Below, in pieces: positions 47,368 through 61,325 of a DNA stretch of 64,000 nucleotides. Position 1 is the stretch's first letter. Every line of letters begins with the position of its first letter. The notes below the pieces were generated by a model. That model saw only the letters and a program-made list of their open reading frames with translations. It ran no database searches and had not been told where the DNA came from. Source of the DNA: Sipunculus nudus (taxonomy: Eukaryota > Annelida > Sipuncula > Golfingiida > Sipunculidae); the NCBI GenBank assembly GCA_026874595.1, contig CM049314.1:29833729-29897728 (forward strand), written 5' to 3'. The translations under genes and the position numbers were made by a program.

Positions 47368-47924
47368 TATCTGTTTGCCAGATTACATTGAGTACAAAAA
47401 TCTAAGTCAGGTAGGTGCCATCTTTTTAAATAAGTAGCAAACTATATACTTGTACAACTGGGTCGCTGCCTCATCACAAACAAGTTCACTTCGAACAAAA
47501 TGCTATGAGGTCTCTTCAGCTCGTAATCTCTCCTTTATTTATTACATATTTTAATCGAAATTATTTAATTAGTCTCAAACATGAGGGTTTTTTTTCCTAA
47601 ATTTGGATCCGCCTTTGAGGAAATAAACATGCAGTATACCCTCGACTTTTCGCTAAACAAGGAGAATAAGAAATTTTGGCGATGTGTGAGGGTGGCGGAT
47701 GATTGAGGGTGGTAACTGGTGATTAGACAGCACAAAACGTGACATTTGGTCCATATATTAGCAATTGACAAATTTGGCGAGAGAATGATTAGCAAATGCA
47801 CGAGTTGTGTATGATGTATATTCAATATTGCTGTATGAAAATGTGTCTGAAAATCACACGGAGGAAGGGTTTGGGATGACAAACCATTGGTAATACTTAT
47901 GGAAGGTTCTCTAGTTTCTATATG

Positions 47925-47925
<1 letters not shown>
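47366..47925. other. Spacer, no feature recognised
   Basis: A 105-codon minus-strand frame (47565-47882) has no recognised motif. Confidence 0.35.

Positions 47926-48000
<75 letters not shown>
47926..48000. repeat. (TA)n microsatellite
   Basis: Long TA array with one ACATA interruption. Confidence 0.95.
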
Positions 48001-48002
<2 letters not shown>

Positions 48003-48740
48003 GATTATAGACTGTAGAAACGTCCATATACAGTACATCAAGTATATCAGGAAATAGGAAAAGAAAACAAAAGAAGGTAAAAAAAGTCATCCTATATTGG
48101 ATAGGGTTATTGTAACAGTTTGTTGTAAATAAGATAGTATGGTTTACATACCTTACTTAATAAATAAAATATGATAGAAAAGAACAATATATTTATCATT
48201 AATGTAAATAGAATATATATATACATATATATACATATATAGTTTGTATATTTGTATTTATATTGGAATTTATTTAAATTGACAACCTCTTGAACAAAGA
48301 GAAGGGAGGATAAATATAAATGTATTTGTTTTTGTGTGTGCTCGCTCCTATGCTTTGCTTGAGAGACAAACTCTCCTGATCATCTGATAAATTAACCAGG
48401 AAATACCAGCAGAAAACCGGACGCTGAGAACATCCCGGGTCCCGAAATAGTGCAAGGCAGTGCGGCCTGTATCACATATACCAGACTGTGCTTTCTTGCA
48501 TTGTGTGGCGACCTTTGACCCAGCAATACCGTAAAGATGCCAAAAGAGAATGAGTATTATATGTGTATACAACATGCATAGTGAAAGAAGGTGTTATGGT
48601 TGCTTATTATGGCCAATGTGTTGACAATGTCTTCTTTCGTGAGGAGCTTATTTATGTTTATTATCACGTGTATGTACTTAACAACTGGATTGCATTTAAA
48701 GAATAATGTTGGGGCCGTGTATTTGGCATTTCATATTTTG

Positions 48741-48743
<3 letters not shown>
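48001..48743. other. Spacer, no gene established
   Basis: A 75-codon minus-strand frame (48348-48575) starts with a hydrophobic stretch (THIILILFWHLYGIAGS) and has two later cysteines in its first half, resembling a short secreted peptide, but Kozak context and any exon structure are unsupported. Confidence 0.3.

Positions 48744-48791
<48 letters not shown>
48744..48791. repeat. (TA)n microsatellite
   Basis: Pure TA array. Confidence 0.95.
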
Positions 48792-48794
<3 letters not shown>

Positions 48795-49109
48795 TTTTGA
48801 ATAATTCAATTTAGTATACAGATTATTAAATGTCATTAAATCTATACTGCTAGTTGTATACACATATATATTCTTGAATATAATTATAATATAATTCATG
48901 AACCATACATTGATTGTATTGCAAAATAAAAATGATTATGGGTAAATATGTGTGTAGGTTAAAAGGTGTCTATATTATCATGTGTTGTTAACTCACGTTT
49001 TCATATGATCACTCAACAGTTGAAACCTTAAACTTGAACAAAAGCTATATTTAAGTTCCGGATCGAAAGTGATATTCAGGTTAATAGTCTTTTTTTATAA
49101 TTTTATCAA
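48792..49109. other. AT-rich spacer before the minisatellite
   Basis: Nothing recognised. Confidence 0.4.
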
Positions 49110-50900
49110 ATTTATACAGCATCACCTCATATACAGTAACATCTTGTACAGTGGTCACCTCATGTACAGATCTGGTCACCTTATGAACAGTGCTGGTCAC
49201 CTTTTGTTAAGTGCTGGTCACCTCATAAACAGTGCTGGTTAACTTATATACAGGGCTGGTCACCTTATATACATTGCTGGTCACCTTAAATACAGTGCTG
49301 GTCACCTTATATACAGTGCTGGTCGCCTTATATACAGTGCTGTTCACCTCATATACAGTGCTGGTCACCTTATATACATTGCTGGTCGCCTTATATACAG
49401 TGCTATTCACCTCATATACAGTGCTGGTCACCTTATATACAGTGCTGGTCGCCTTATATACAGTGCTGGTCACCTCATATACAGTGCTGGTCACCTCATA
49501 TACAGTCCGGGTCGCCTCATTTACGTTACTGGTCACCTAATATACAGTGCTGGTCACCTTATATACAGTGCTGGTCCCCTCACATACAGTACAGGTCACC
49601 TCATATACAGTGCTGGTCACCTTCTATACATTGCTGTTCACTTTATATACATTGCTGGTCACCTTATATACAGTGCTGGTCCCCTCACATACAGAACAGG
49701 TCACCTCATATACAGTGCTCGTCACCTTCTATACAGTGCTGGTCACCTCATATACAGTGCTGGTCGCCTTATATACAGTGCTGGTCACCTTATGTACAGT
49801 GCTGGTCACCTTATATACAGTGCTGGTCACCTCATATACAGTGCTGGTCACCTTCTATACAGTGCTGGTCACCTTATATACAGTGCTGGTCACCTCATAT
49901 ACAGTGCTGGTCGCCTTATATACAGTGCTGGTCACCTTATATACAGTGCTGGTCACCTTATATACAGTACAGGTCACCTCATATACAGTGCTGGTCACCT
50001 TCTATACAGTGCTGGTCACCTTATATACAGTGCTGGTCACCTCATATACAGTGCTGGTCGCCTTATATACAGTGCTGGTCACCTTCTATACATTGCTGTT
50101 CACTTTATATACATTGCTGGTCACCTTATATACATTGCTGTTCACTTTATATACATTGCTGGTCACCTTATATACAGTGCTGGTCCCCTCACATACAGTA
50201 CAGGTCACCTCATATACAGTGCTGGTCACCTTCTATACAGTGCTGGTCACCTCATATACAGTGCTGGTCGCCTTATATACAGTGCTGGTCACCTTCTATA
50301 CATTGCTGTTCACTTTATATACATTGCTGGTCACCTTATATACAGTGCTGGTCACCTTATATACAGTGCTGGTCACCTTATATACAGTGCTGGTCACCTT
50401 ATATACATTGCTGTTCACTTTATATACATTGCTGGTCACCTTATATACAGTGCTGGTCCCCTCACATACAGTACAGGTCACCTCATATACAGTGCTGGTC
50501 ACCTTCTATACAGTGCTGGTCACCTTATATACAGTGCTGGTCCCCTCACATACAGTACAGGTCACCTCATATACAGTGCTGGTCACCTTCTATACATTGC
50601 TGTTCACTTTATATACATTGCTGGTCACCTTATATACATTGCTGTTCACTTTATATACATTGCTGGTCACCTTATATACAGTGCTGGTCCCCTCACATAC
50701 AGTACAGGTCACCTCATATACAGTGCTGGTCACCTTCTATACAGTGCTGGTCACCTTATATACAGTGCTGGTCACCTCATATACAGTGCTGGTCGCCTTA
50801 TATACAGTGCTGGTCACCTCATATACAGTGCTGGTCACCTCATATACAGTCCGGGTCGCCTCATTTACGTTACTGGTCACCTAATATACAGTGCTGGTCG
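49110..50900 (+). repeat. Minisatellite domain I
   Basis: Mixed units with a recurring subset GGTCCCCTCACATACAGTAC then AGGTCACC. A marker segment with CAGTCCGGGTCGCC and TTACGTTACTGG is present at 49501 and again at 50845, exactly 1344 bp (64 units) apart. Confidence 0.85.
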
Positions 50901-53900
50901 TCTTATATACAGTGCTGGTCCCCTCACATACAGTACAGGTCACCTCATATACAGTGCTGGTCACCTTCTATACAGTGCTGGTCACCTTATATACATTGCT
51001 GGTCACCTCACATACAGTGCTGGTCATCTCATATACAGTACAGGTCACCTAATATACAGTACAGGTCACCTTATATACATTGCTGTTCACTTTATATACA
51101 GTGCTGTTTGCCTTATATACAGTGCTGGTCGCCTTATATACAGTGCTGATCACCATATATACAGTGCTGGTCATCTCATATACAGTACAGGTCACCTGAT
51201 ATACAGTACAGGTCACCTTATATACATTGCTGTTCACTTTATATAGAGTGCTGTTTGCCTTATATACAGTGCTGGTCGCCTTATATACAGTGCTTGTCAC
51301 CATATATACAGTGCTGGTCATCTCATATACAGTACAGGTCACCTAATATACAGTACAGGTCACCTTATATACATTGCTGTTCACTTTATATACATTGCTG
51401 TTCACTTTATATACAGTGCTGGTCGCCTTATATACAGTGCTGGTCACCTTATATACAGTACAGGTCACCTAATATACAGTACAGGTCACCTTATATACAT
51501 TGCTGTTCACTTTATATACATTGCTGTTCACTTTATATACATTGCTGGTCACCTTATATAAAGTGCTGGTCGCCTTATATACAGTGCTGGTCATCTCATA
51601 TACAGTACTGGTCTTCTCATATACAGTACAGGTCACCTAATATACAGTACAGGTCATCTTATATACATTGCTGTTCACTTTATATACAGTGCTGGTCGCC
51701 TTATATACAGTGCTGGTCATCTCATATACAGTACAGGTCACCTAATATACAGTACAGGTCACGTTATATACATTGCTGTTCACTTTATATACATTGCTGT
51801 TCACCTTATATACAGTGCTGGTCGCCTTATATACAGTGCTGGTCACCTTATATACAGTACAGGTCAGCTTATATACGGTGCTGGTCATCTCATATACAGT
51901 ACAGGTCACCTAATTTACAGTGCTAGTCAGCTTATATACATTGCTGTTCACTTTATATACAGTGCTGTTTGCCTTATATACAGTGCTGGTCGCCTTATAT
52001 ACAGTGCTGGTCACTATATATACAGTGCTGGTCATCTCATATACAGGACAGGTCACCTAATATACAGTACAGGTCATCTTATATACATTGCTGTTCACTT
52101 TATATACAGTGCTGGTCGCCTTATATACAGTGCTGGTCAACTTATATACAGTACAGGTCACCTCATATACAGTGCTGGTCATCTCATATACAGTACAGGA
52201 CACCTAATATACAGTACAGGTCACGTTATATACATTGCTGTTCACTTTATATACATTGCTGTTCACCTTATATACAGTGCTGGTCGCCTTATATACAGTA
52301 CAGGTCAGCTTATATACAGTGCTGGTCATCTCATATACAGTACAGGTCACCTAATTTACAGTGCTAGTCAGCTTATATACATTGCTATTCACTTTATATA
52401 CAGTGCTGTTTGCCTTATATACAGTGCTGGTCGCCTTATATACAGTGCTGGTCACCATATATACAGTGCTGGTCATCTCATATACAGTACAGGTCACCTA
52501 ATATACAGTACAGGTCACCTTTTATACATTGCTGTTCACTTTATATACATTGCTGTTCACTTTATATACAGTGCTGGTCGCCTTATATACAGTGCTGGTC
52601 ACCTTATATACAGTACAGATCATCTCACATACAGTGCTGGTCATCTCATATACAGTACAGGTCACCAAATATACAGTACAGGTCACCTTATATACATTGC
52701 TGTTCACTTTATATACATTGCTGTTCACTTTATATACAGTGCTGGTCGCCTTATATACAGTGCTGGTCACCTTATATACAGTGCTGTTCACTTTATATAC
52801 ATTGCTGGTCACCTTATATACAGTGCTGGTCGCCTTATATACAGTGCTGGTCACCTTATGTACAGTGCTAGTCATCTCATATACGGTACAGGTCACCTAA
52901 TATACAGTACAGGTCACCTTATATACAGTACAGGTCACCTCATATACAGTGCTAGTCACCTTCTATACATTGCTGTTCACTTTATATACATTGCTGGTCA
53001 CCTTATATACAGTGCTGGTCACCTTATATACAGTGCTGGTCACCTTATATATACAGTGCTGGTCGCCTTATATAAAGTGCTGGTCACCTTATGTACAGTG
53101 CTGGTCATCTCATATACGGTACAGGTCACCTAATATACAGTACAGGTCACCTTATATACATTGCTGTTCACTTTATATACATTGCTGTTCACTTTATATA
53201 CAGTGCTGGTCATCTCATATACAGTACAGGTCACCTTATATACAGTACAGGTCACCTTTTATACATTGCTGTTCACTTTATATACATTGCTGTTCACTTT
53301 ATATACAGTGCTGGTCGCCTTATATACAGTGCTGGTCACCTTATATACAGTACAGATCATCTCACATACAGTGCTGGTCATCTCATATACAGTACAGGTC
53401 ACCTAATATACAGTACAGGTCACCTTATATACATTGCTGTTCACTTTATATACATTGCTGTTCACTTTATATACAGTGCTGGTCGCCTTATATACAGTGC
53501 TGGTCACCTTATATACAGTGCTGTTCACTTTATATACATTGCTGGTCACCTTATATACAGTGCTGGTCGCCTTATATACAGTGCTGGTCACCTTATGTAC
53601 AGTGCTGGTCATCTCATATACGGTACAGGTCACCTAATATACAGTACAGGTCACCTTATATACAGTACAGGTCACCTCATATACAGTGCTAGTCACCTTC
53701 TATACATTGCTGTTCACTTTATATACATTGCTGGTCACCTTATATATACAGTGCTGGTCGCCTTATATAAAGTGCTGGTCACCTTATGTACAGTGCTGGT
53801 CATCTCATATACGGTACAGGTCACCTAATATACAGTACAGGTCACCTTATATACATTGCTGTTCACTTTATATACATTGCTGTTCACTTTATATACAGTG

Positions 53901-54460
53901 CTGGTCACCTTATATACATTGCTGGTCACCTCACATACAGTGCTGGTCATCTCATATACAGTACAGGTCACCTAATATACAGTACAGGTCACCTTATATA
54001 CATTGCTGTTCACTTTATATACATTGCTGTTCAATTTATATACAGTGCTGGTCGCCTTATATACAGTGCTGGTCACCTTATGTACAGTACAGGTCACCTC
54101 ATATACAGTGCTAGTCACCTTCTATACATTGCTGTTCACTTTATATACATTGCTGGTCACCATATATACAGTGCTGGTCGCCTTATATACAGTGCTGGTC
54201 ACCTTATTTACAGTGCTGGTCATCTCATATACAGTACAGGTCACCTAATTTACAGTGCTAGTCAGCTTATATACATTGCTGTTCACTTTATATACATTGC
54301 TGGTCACCTTATATACAGTGCTGGTCGCCTTATATACAGTGCTGGTCACCTTATATACAGTGCTGGTCATCTCATTTACAGTACAGGTCACCTATTATAC
54401 AGTACAGGTCAGCTTATATACATTGCTGTTCACTTTATAAACAGTACTTGTCGCCTTTTA
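50901..54460 (+). repeat. Minisatellite domain II
   Basis: Units with GGTCATCTCATATACAGTAC, AGGTCACCTAATATACAGTAC and paired GTTCACTTTATATACATTGCT dominate in alternating order. Large internal duplications of 441 bp (51.9 and 52.4 kb) and 695 bp (53.07 and 53.77 kb) are visible. Confidence 0.85.
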
Positions 54461-55175
54461 TACAGTGCTGGTCACCTTATACACATTGCTGGTCACCTCA
54501 CATACAGTGCTGGTCACCTCACATACAGTGCTGGTCACCTTATATACAGTGCTGGTCGCCTTATATACAATGCTGGTCGCCTTACATACAGTGCTGGTCA
54601 CCTCACATACAGTGCTGGTCACCTTATATACAGTGCTGGTCGCCTTATATACATTGCTGGTCACCTTATATACAGTGCTGGTCACCTCACATACAGTGCT
54701 GGTCGCCTTACATACATTGCTGGTCACCTTATATACAGTGCTGGTCGCCTTATATACAGAGCTCGTCACCTGAGTACAGTGCTGGTCACCTTATATACAG
54801 TGCTGGTCGCCTTATATACATTGCTGGTCACCTTATATACAGTGCTGGTCACCTCACATACAGTGCTGGTCGCCTTACATACAGTGCTGGTCGCCTTACA
54901 TACATTGCTGGTCACGTTATATACAGTGCTGGTCGCCTTATATACAGAGCTCGTCACCTTAGTACAGTGCTGGTCACCTTATATACAGTGCTGGTCGCCT
55001 TATATACATTGCTGGTCACCTTATATACAGTGCTGGTCACCTCACATACAGTGCTGGTCGCCTTATATACAGAGCTCGTCACCTTAGTACAGTGCTGGTC
55101 GCCTTACATACATTGCTGGTCACGTTATATACAGTGCTGGTCGCCTTATATACAGAGCTCGTCACCTTAGTACAG
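54461..55175 (+). repeat. Minisatellite domain III with 20-bp marker units
   Basis: Units with CCTCACATACAG and CCTTACATACA dominate. A variant GAGCTCGTCACC followed by a unit one base short (TTAGTACAG or TGAGTACAG) occurs at 54759, 54947, 55072 and 55155. Confidence 0.85.
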
Positions 55176-58100
55176 TGCTGGTCACCTTATATACAGTGCT
55201 GGTCGCCTTATATACAGTGCTGGTCACCTTATATACAGTGCTGGTCACCTCACATACAGTGCTGGTCACCTTATATACAGTGCTGGTCACCTTATATACA
55301 TTGCTGGGCACCTTATATACAGTGCTGGTCACCTTATATACAGTGCTGGTCGCCCTATATACATTGCTGGTCACCTTATATACATTGCTGGTCACCTTAT
55401 TTTCAGTGCTGGTCACCTTATATACAGTGCTGGTCACCTTATATACAGTGCTGGTCAACTTATATACATTGCTGGTCACCTTATATACAGTGCTGATCAT
55501 CTTATATACATTGCTGGTCACCTTATATACAGTGCTGGTCACCTTATTTACAGTGCTGGTCACCTTATATACAGTGCTGGTCACCTTATATACATTGCTG
55601 GTCACCTTATATACATTGCTGGTCACCTTATATACAGTGCTGGTCACCTTATATACAGTGCTGGTCACCTTATATACAGTGCTGGTCATCTTATATACAT
55701 TGCTGGTCAACTTATATACAATGCTGGTCACCTTATATACATTGCTGGTCAACTTATATACAATGCTGGTCACCTAATATACAGTGCTGGTCGCCTTATA
55801 TACATTGCTGGTCACCTTATATACATTGCTGGTCACCTTATATACAGTGCTGGTCGCCTTATATACAGTGCTGGTCACCTTATATACATTGCTGGTCACC
55901 TTATATACAGTGCTGGTCACCTTATATACAGTGCTAGTCACCTTATATACATTGCTGATCACCTTATATACATTGCTGGTCACCATATATACAGTGCTGG
56001 TCATCTTATATACAGTGCTGGTCACCTTATATACATTGCTGGTCACCTTATATACAGTGCTGGTCACCTTATATACAGTGCTGGTCACCTTATATACATT
56101 GCTGGTCACTTATATACATTGCTGGTCACCATATATACAGTGCTGGTCACCTTATATACAGTGCTGGTCACCTTATTTACAGTGCTGGTCACCTTATATA
56201 CAGTGCTGGTCACCTTATATACAGTGCTGGTCACCTTATATACATTGCTGGTAACCTTATATACAGTGCTGGTCACCTTATATACATTGCTGGTCACCTT
56301 ATATACATTGCTGGTCACCATATATACAGTGCTGGTCACCTTATATACAGTGCTGGTCACCTTATTTACAGTGCTGGTCACCTTATATACAGTGCTGGTC
56401 ACCTTATATACAGTGCTGGTCACCTTATTTACAGTGCTGGTCACCTTATATACATTGCTGGTCACCTTATATACATTGCTGGTCACCTTATATACATTGC
56501 TGGTCACCTTATATACATTGCTGGTCACCTTATATACAGGGCTGGTCACCTTTTATACATTGCTGGTCACCTTATATACATTGCTGGTCATCTTATATAC
56601 AGTGCTGGTCACCTCATATACATTGCTGGGCACCTTATATACAGTGCTGGTCACCTCATATACAGTGCTGGTCGCCTTATATACATTGCTGGTCACCTTA
56701 TATACAGTGCTGGTCACCTTATATACATTGCTGGTCACCTTATATACAGTGCTGGTCACCTTATATACATTGCTGGTCAACTTATATACAATGCTGGTCA
56801 CCTAATATACAGTGCTGGTCACCTTATATACATTGCTGGTCAACTTATATACAATGCTGGTCACCTAATATACAGTGCTGGTCGCCTTATATACATTGTT
56901 GGTCAACTTATATACATTGCTGGCCATCTTATATACAGTGCTGGTCATCTTATATACAGTGCTGGTCACCTCATATACATTGCTGGGCAACTTATATACA
57001 GTGCTGGTCACCTCATATACAGTGCTGGTCGCCTTATATACATTGCTGGTCACCTTATATACATTGCTGGTCACCTTATATACATTGCTGGTCACCTTAT
57101 ATACATTGCTGGGCACCTTATATACATTGCTGGTCACCTTATATACATTGCTGGTCACCTCATATACATTGCTGGGCACCTTATATACAGTGCTGGTCAC
57201 CTCATATACAGTGCTGGTCGCCTTATATACAGTGCTGGTCACCTTATATACAGTGCTGGTCACCTTATATACATTGCTGGTCACCTTATATACATTGCTG
57301 GTCACCTTATATACATTGCTGGTCACCTTATATACAGTGCTGGTCACCTCATATACAGTGCTGGTCGCCTTATATACAGTGCTGGTCAAATTATATACAG
57401 TGCTGGTCACCTTATATACATTGCTGGTCACCTTATATACATTGCTGGTCACCTTATATACATTGCTGGGCACCTTATATACAGTGCTGGTCACCTCATA
57501 TACATTGCTGGTTACCTTATATACAGTGCTGGTCACCTCATATACAGTGCTGGTCGCCTTATATACATTGCTGGTCACCTTATATACATTGCTGGTCACC
57601 TTATATACATTGCTGGTCACCTTATATACATTGCTGGGCACCTTATATACATTGCTGGTCACCTTATATACATTGCTGGGCACCTTATATACAGTGCTGG
57701 TCACCTCATATACAGTGCTGGTCGCCTTATATACATTGCTGGTCACCTCATATACATTGCTGGTCACCTTATATACATTGCTGGTCACCTTATATACATT
57801 GCTGGTCACCTTATATACATTGCTGGTCACCTTATTTACAGTGCTGGTCACCTTATATACATTGCTGGTCACCTTATATACATTGCTGGTCACCATATAT
57901 ACAGTGCTGGTCACCTTATATACAGTGCTGGTCACCTTATTTACAGTGCTGGTCACCTTATATACAGTGCTGGTCACCTTATTTACAGTGCTGGTCACCT
58001 TATATACAGTGCTGGTCACCTTATATACATTGCTGGTCACCTTATATACAGTGCTGGTCACCTTATATACATTGCTGGTCACCTTATATACATTGCTGGT

Positions 58101-58536
58101 CACCTTATATACATTGCTGGTCACCTTATATACAGTGCTGGTCACCTTATATACATTGCTGGTCACCTTATATACATTGCTGGTCACCATATATACAGTG
58201 CTGGTCACCTTATATACAGTGCTGGTCACCTTATTTACAGTGCTGGTCACCTTATATACAGTGCTGGTCACCTTATATACAGTGCTGGTCACCTTATTTA
58301 CAGTGCTGGTCATCTTATATACATTGCTGGTCACCTTATATACATTGCTGGTCACCTTATATACAGTGCTTGTCACCATATATACAGTGCTGGTCACCTT
58401 ATATACAGTGCTGGTCACCTCATATACAGTGCTGGTCACCTTATATACAGTGCTGGTCACCTTATATACAGTGCCGGTCACCTTATATACAGTACTGGTC
58501 CCCTCTTTTATAGTGCTGGTCACCTTGTACATGTAT
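55176..58536 (+). repeat. Minisatellite domain IV, most homogeneous
   Basis: Nearly all units are GGTCACCTTATATACA with GTGCT or TTGCT. Sub-blocks carry CTCATATACATTGCTGGGCA. This homogeneity gives the longest frames (56865-58551, 558 codons on both strands). Confidence 0.85.
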
Positions 58537-59329
58537 ATCATATTTAGCTAACATAAAGATGCTTATTAGTCAACCTCTATATTTAAATAGGAATCATTTG
58601 CATCCCAGGGACATTATTTCATACTACGGTAAAAGCACAGTGTATGTAAGTGCTGTTGTTTATTTGGCACATTATTCAAAATCACTGGTTTAATTCAGTA
58701 GTAATCCTTCCCGTTCATTTTTTTTTTTTTTTTGCAAGTGAAGATCATTTTAATTTCAATCCGTTATACGACTGATCGTCTTCGGTATAATGAAGACTGG
58801 CTAAACTATTTGAATATTAATAGATTATACAACAGCACACCCGTGACAGGTGAAAATGTTGCTCCAGGGGGCATGCCTAGAGATAATTTGTGGATTAATA
58901 GGCGATAGCTAAGGCAATGATTAAGTTTACTGAAACCCTATTTACCACATATTCTATAAATAGTGTTTGTTGATGCTTAAAGAAGCCTCAGGTATGGATT
59001 CAGAGTAATAATCTGAACTGCTTTCTGTCGACAGATGGCGCTGCGATTGCCCTAAGACCCAAATTAGGACACAGTTTGCATTATTCCAACTTGTTTGGTT
59101 GTTATGTGTTAAATCATTGTTCAAAAAAGCTCAATTCATACATGTATCATGTAATAATGTATAAATTCATTAACTTGTGTTTACAGAAGTTTTATCAGTG
59201 ACAAACATCACAATATTGTATTATGAGGCCCCTATATCACTTGAAAACATTAGCCGAAACCAAAGACTTACCCCATGTTCATTTGTGCCTAAGGGTCTTT
59301 AAATTTGTGAATATTCATTGATGACGTTC
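58537..59329. other. Spacer, no feature recognised
   Basis: Poly-T run at 58719-58733. Nothing else recognised. Confidence 0.4.
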
Positions 59330-59515
59330 TTGAATCAGGATCATGAGCTAGATCCACACCAAAATCTAATCAATTCTTCATTGGCTAATGCCCTGAAAGT
59401 CCTAAAATTTCATTAGATTCTGGTCATGGTTGTGCGAGTTAAATTGTGAACAAACACACACAAACACGAACCGGGATGAACGCGTAACCTCCTGGTAGAG
59501 GCAACAAGACATTAT
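59330..59515 (-). repeat. Dispersed repeat family R6, copy 3
   Basis: On the minus strand it reads GTTGCCTCTACCAGGAGGTT, TTCATCCCGGTTCGTG, a GT-rich block, TTGTTCACAATTTAACTCG, GAATCTAATGAAATTT and GATTAGATTTTGGTGTGGAT, in the same order as the other copies. Confidence 0.65.
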
Positions 59516-60904
59516 TTCAAAAATTATATATAGATGGAAAAGGTGATATATTGTTAGTCATACTGTACTTTGAACAAAAAGGTCATTTTTTATGTATATA
59601 GGTACTTTGTATATGGTACCCTTTTTTGTATGTTCTTTTGTATGTTGGTTTTGTTACTGTTTTGGTGTATTGTCTCGTAATCATGGGTGTTATTACTGTC
59701 TGTAAATTTTTGGGGGTATTTAAAAAAAAAACAAAAAAAAAACAAGACATTACAAGTGAAGAATTCCCAAATTTTAATTATATGCTAAGTGAGAGCCCAT
59801 ATTATATATTAGAAATAGTCCCATGACTCGCACGTTGGAAAGGACACATTGATAAATTATAAAACCAAGTATAAAAAGGTTCCTCCATGTACAAATATAA
59901 TTTGGACGACAATTATAGAGGGATTCAGTAGTCCCGTGATCTCCTTCCACCAGAAAAAAAAATCCCTTTCCGAAAAATGTAAGATTTGGTTTATAGTTAA
60001 TTTTGCATGGGCTAAACCTGTGACCTGTACGGTATCAATGCATACCAACATTTAAAGATAAATACGTATAATAGCACAGAAACTGGAAAAGAAAGTACGA
60101 TTTATAAATTTTAAAATTACACACATGCAGGTATTATGACATCATGTGTGTGTGTTTTTGTAAGAGAGAGAGAGAGAGGGAGGGAGGGAGTGCTGGATAT
60201 GTGTGCAGGTATATTACTGTAATGGTAACACGTAAGGAAACTTATTTTACATCAAAAGGCTATATCCCCAACATCCACTATAACTGGCTGTTCCTGAGCA
60301 TTGCTACAGGCTGGCTGAGGAATGGCTGTAGTGAGCCCGACAGCTGTAGATCACGAGTTCTGAGTCAGCCGCTTCTCCTGTGACTGTCCTGGCGTGCTGT
60401 ATATGATGCGGTCACAGAAGATGGGTTTGTATTATTAGCAGTGCCGGATCTACGTTATATCATGTAACTAGGTGCACGTACCATATTTCCGTCACCGAAA
60501 CATGAAATTTCCGTATAGTGTTCGTTGAGAGTGTATAATTTGCATCTGTGTAAACGATTCATATTTCCCTACTTACGAGCGTAATTCGTACAACAAGAAG
60601 TATAGTATAATCGTCATAAAATGTTATTTCAAAGTACAAAACCTTTCCATGCTCGAGAAAATATAGCTTCGTGTTTGAATCCCTTTCTGATTTTTGGCGA
60701 TATTTCTTTCAGGGTACGGCATTCTAATTATTGTTTCAACTGAAAATTAAGCATAATTGTCACTTTCATTACATGGGCAATATATCCTACGGATTTGTCA
60801 ATTCTTATACACACTTTTAGGCAGTACAAATATTTTATGGTGTTACTTTAAAACTAACTTTGTATCACTAGTCCAATGACTTATTGTTTTCATTATTAGT
60901 ATAA
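59516..60904. other. AT-rich spacer
   Basis: A short (AG)n stretch at 60163-60190. Other short frames have no motif. Confidence 0.4.
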
Positions 60905-61231
60905 ACCAGTCTTGTAGTCGAGTACATACCAACCGAGTCCAAGTACAAGTCCCAGTCCAAGTCTAAGTCCGCGTCCTTGCGGTTCGAGTCCAAGTCCACC
61001 GTCTTCAGGTCAGAGTCTTTAAGAGCTCGAGTCCGAGTCCAATAAAAAGATATTTATTTAAAACACTTTAAACTGCATATTCGAGACAACCATAAATATT
61101 TCTTGTAGAGTGTACACATGCTGTTAGCTTCCGATGCACGGATAAAGCTTTCTGTATACGGTCTGGATTTGTTTAATATTCTGTGAATAGTTCACATTTA
61201 CGAGTCTCTCCCCCCCCCCTCTCATTCTCTC

Positions 61232-61325
<94 letters not shown>

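Larger units (their letters stand above)
49110..58536 (+). repeat. Giant 21-bp minisatellite, about 450 units
   Basis: The unit is GGTCACC, then TTATATACA, then GTGCT (21 bp), repeated over about 9.4 kb. Common variants are CTCATATACA or CTAATATACA for the middle, TTGCT for GTGCT, GGTCGCC for GGTCACC, and CAGGTCACC. Units degrade at both edges (CATCTTGTACAGTGG on the left, CTCTTTTATAGTGCT on the right). Most units contain GGTNACC, the BstEII recognition sequence. Since 21 is divisible by three, four of six frames avoid stops in the consensus: GHLIYSA, VTLYTVL and SPYIQCW on plus, and STVYKVT on minus. Frames of up to 558 codons on both strands therefore arise without selection. I do not annotate them as proteins. 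Confidence 0.97.

Noticed and set aside
48348-48575. 75-codon minus-strand frame with a signal-peptide-like start
   Set aside because: Hydrophobic N termini are common in chance frames of AT-rich DNA and nothing else supports a gene.
49547-58551. Open frames of 445, 484 and 558 codons with LVTLYTV, IYSAGHL, YIQCWSP or STVYKVT repeats
   Set aside because: They are the arithmetic result of a 21-bp unit with no stop in four frames. Both strands are open over the same interval and frames break at unit variants and indels without sign of constraint.
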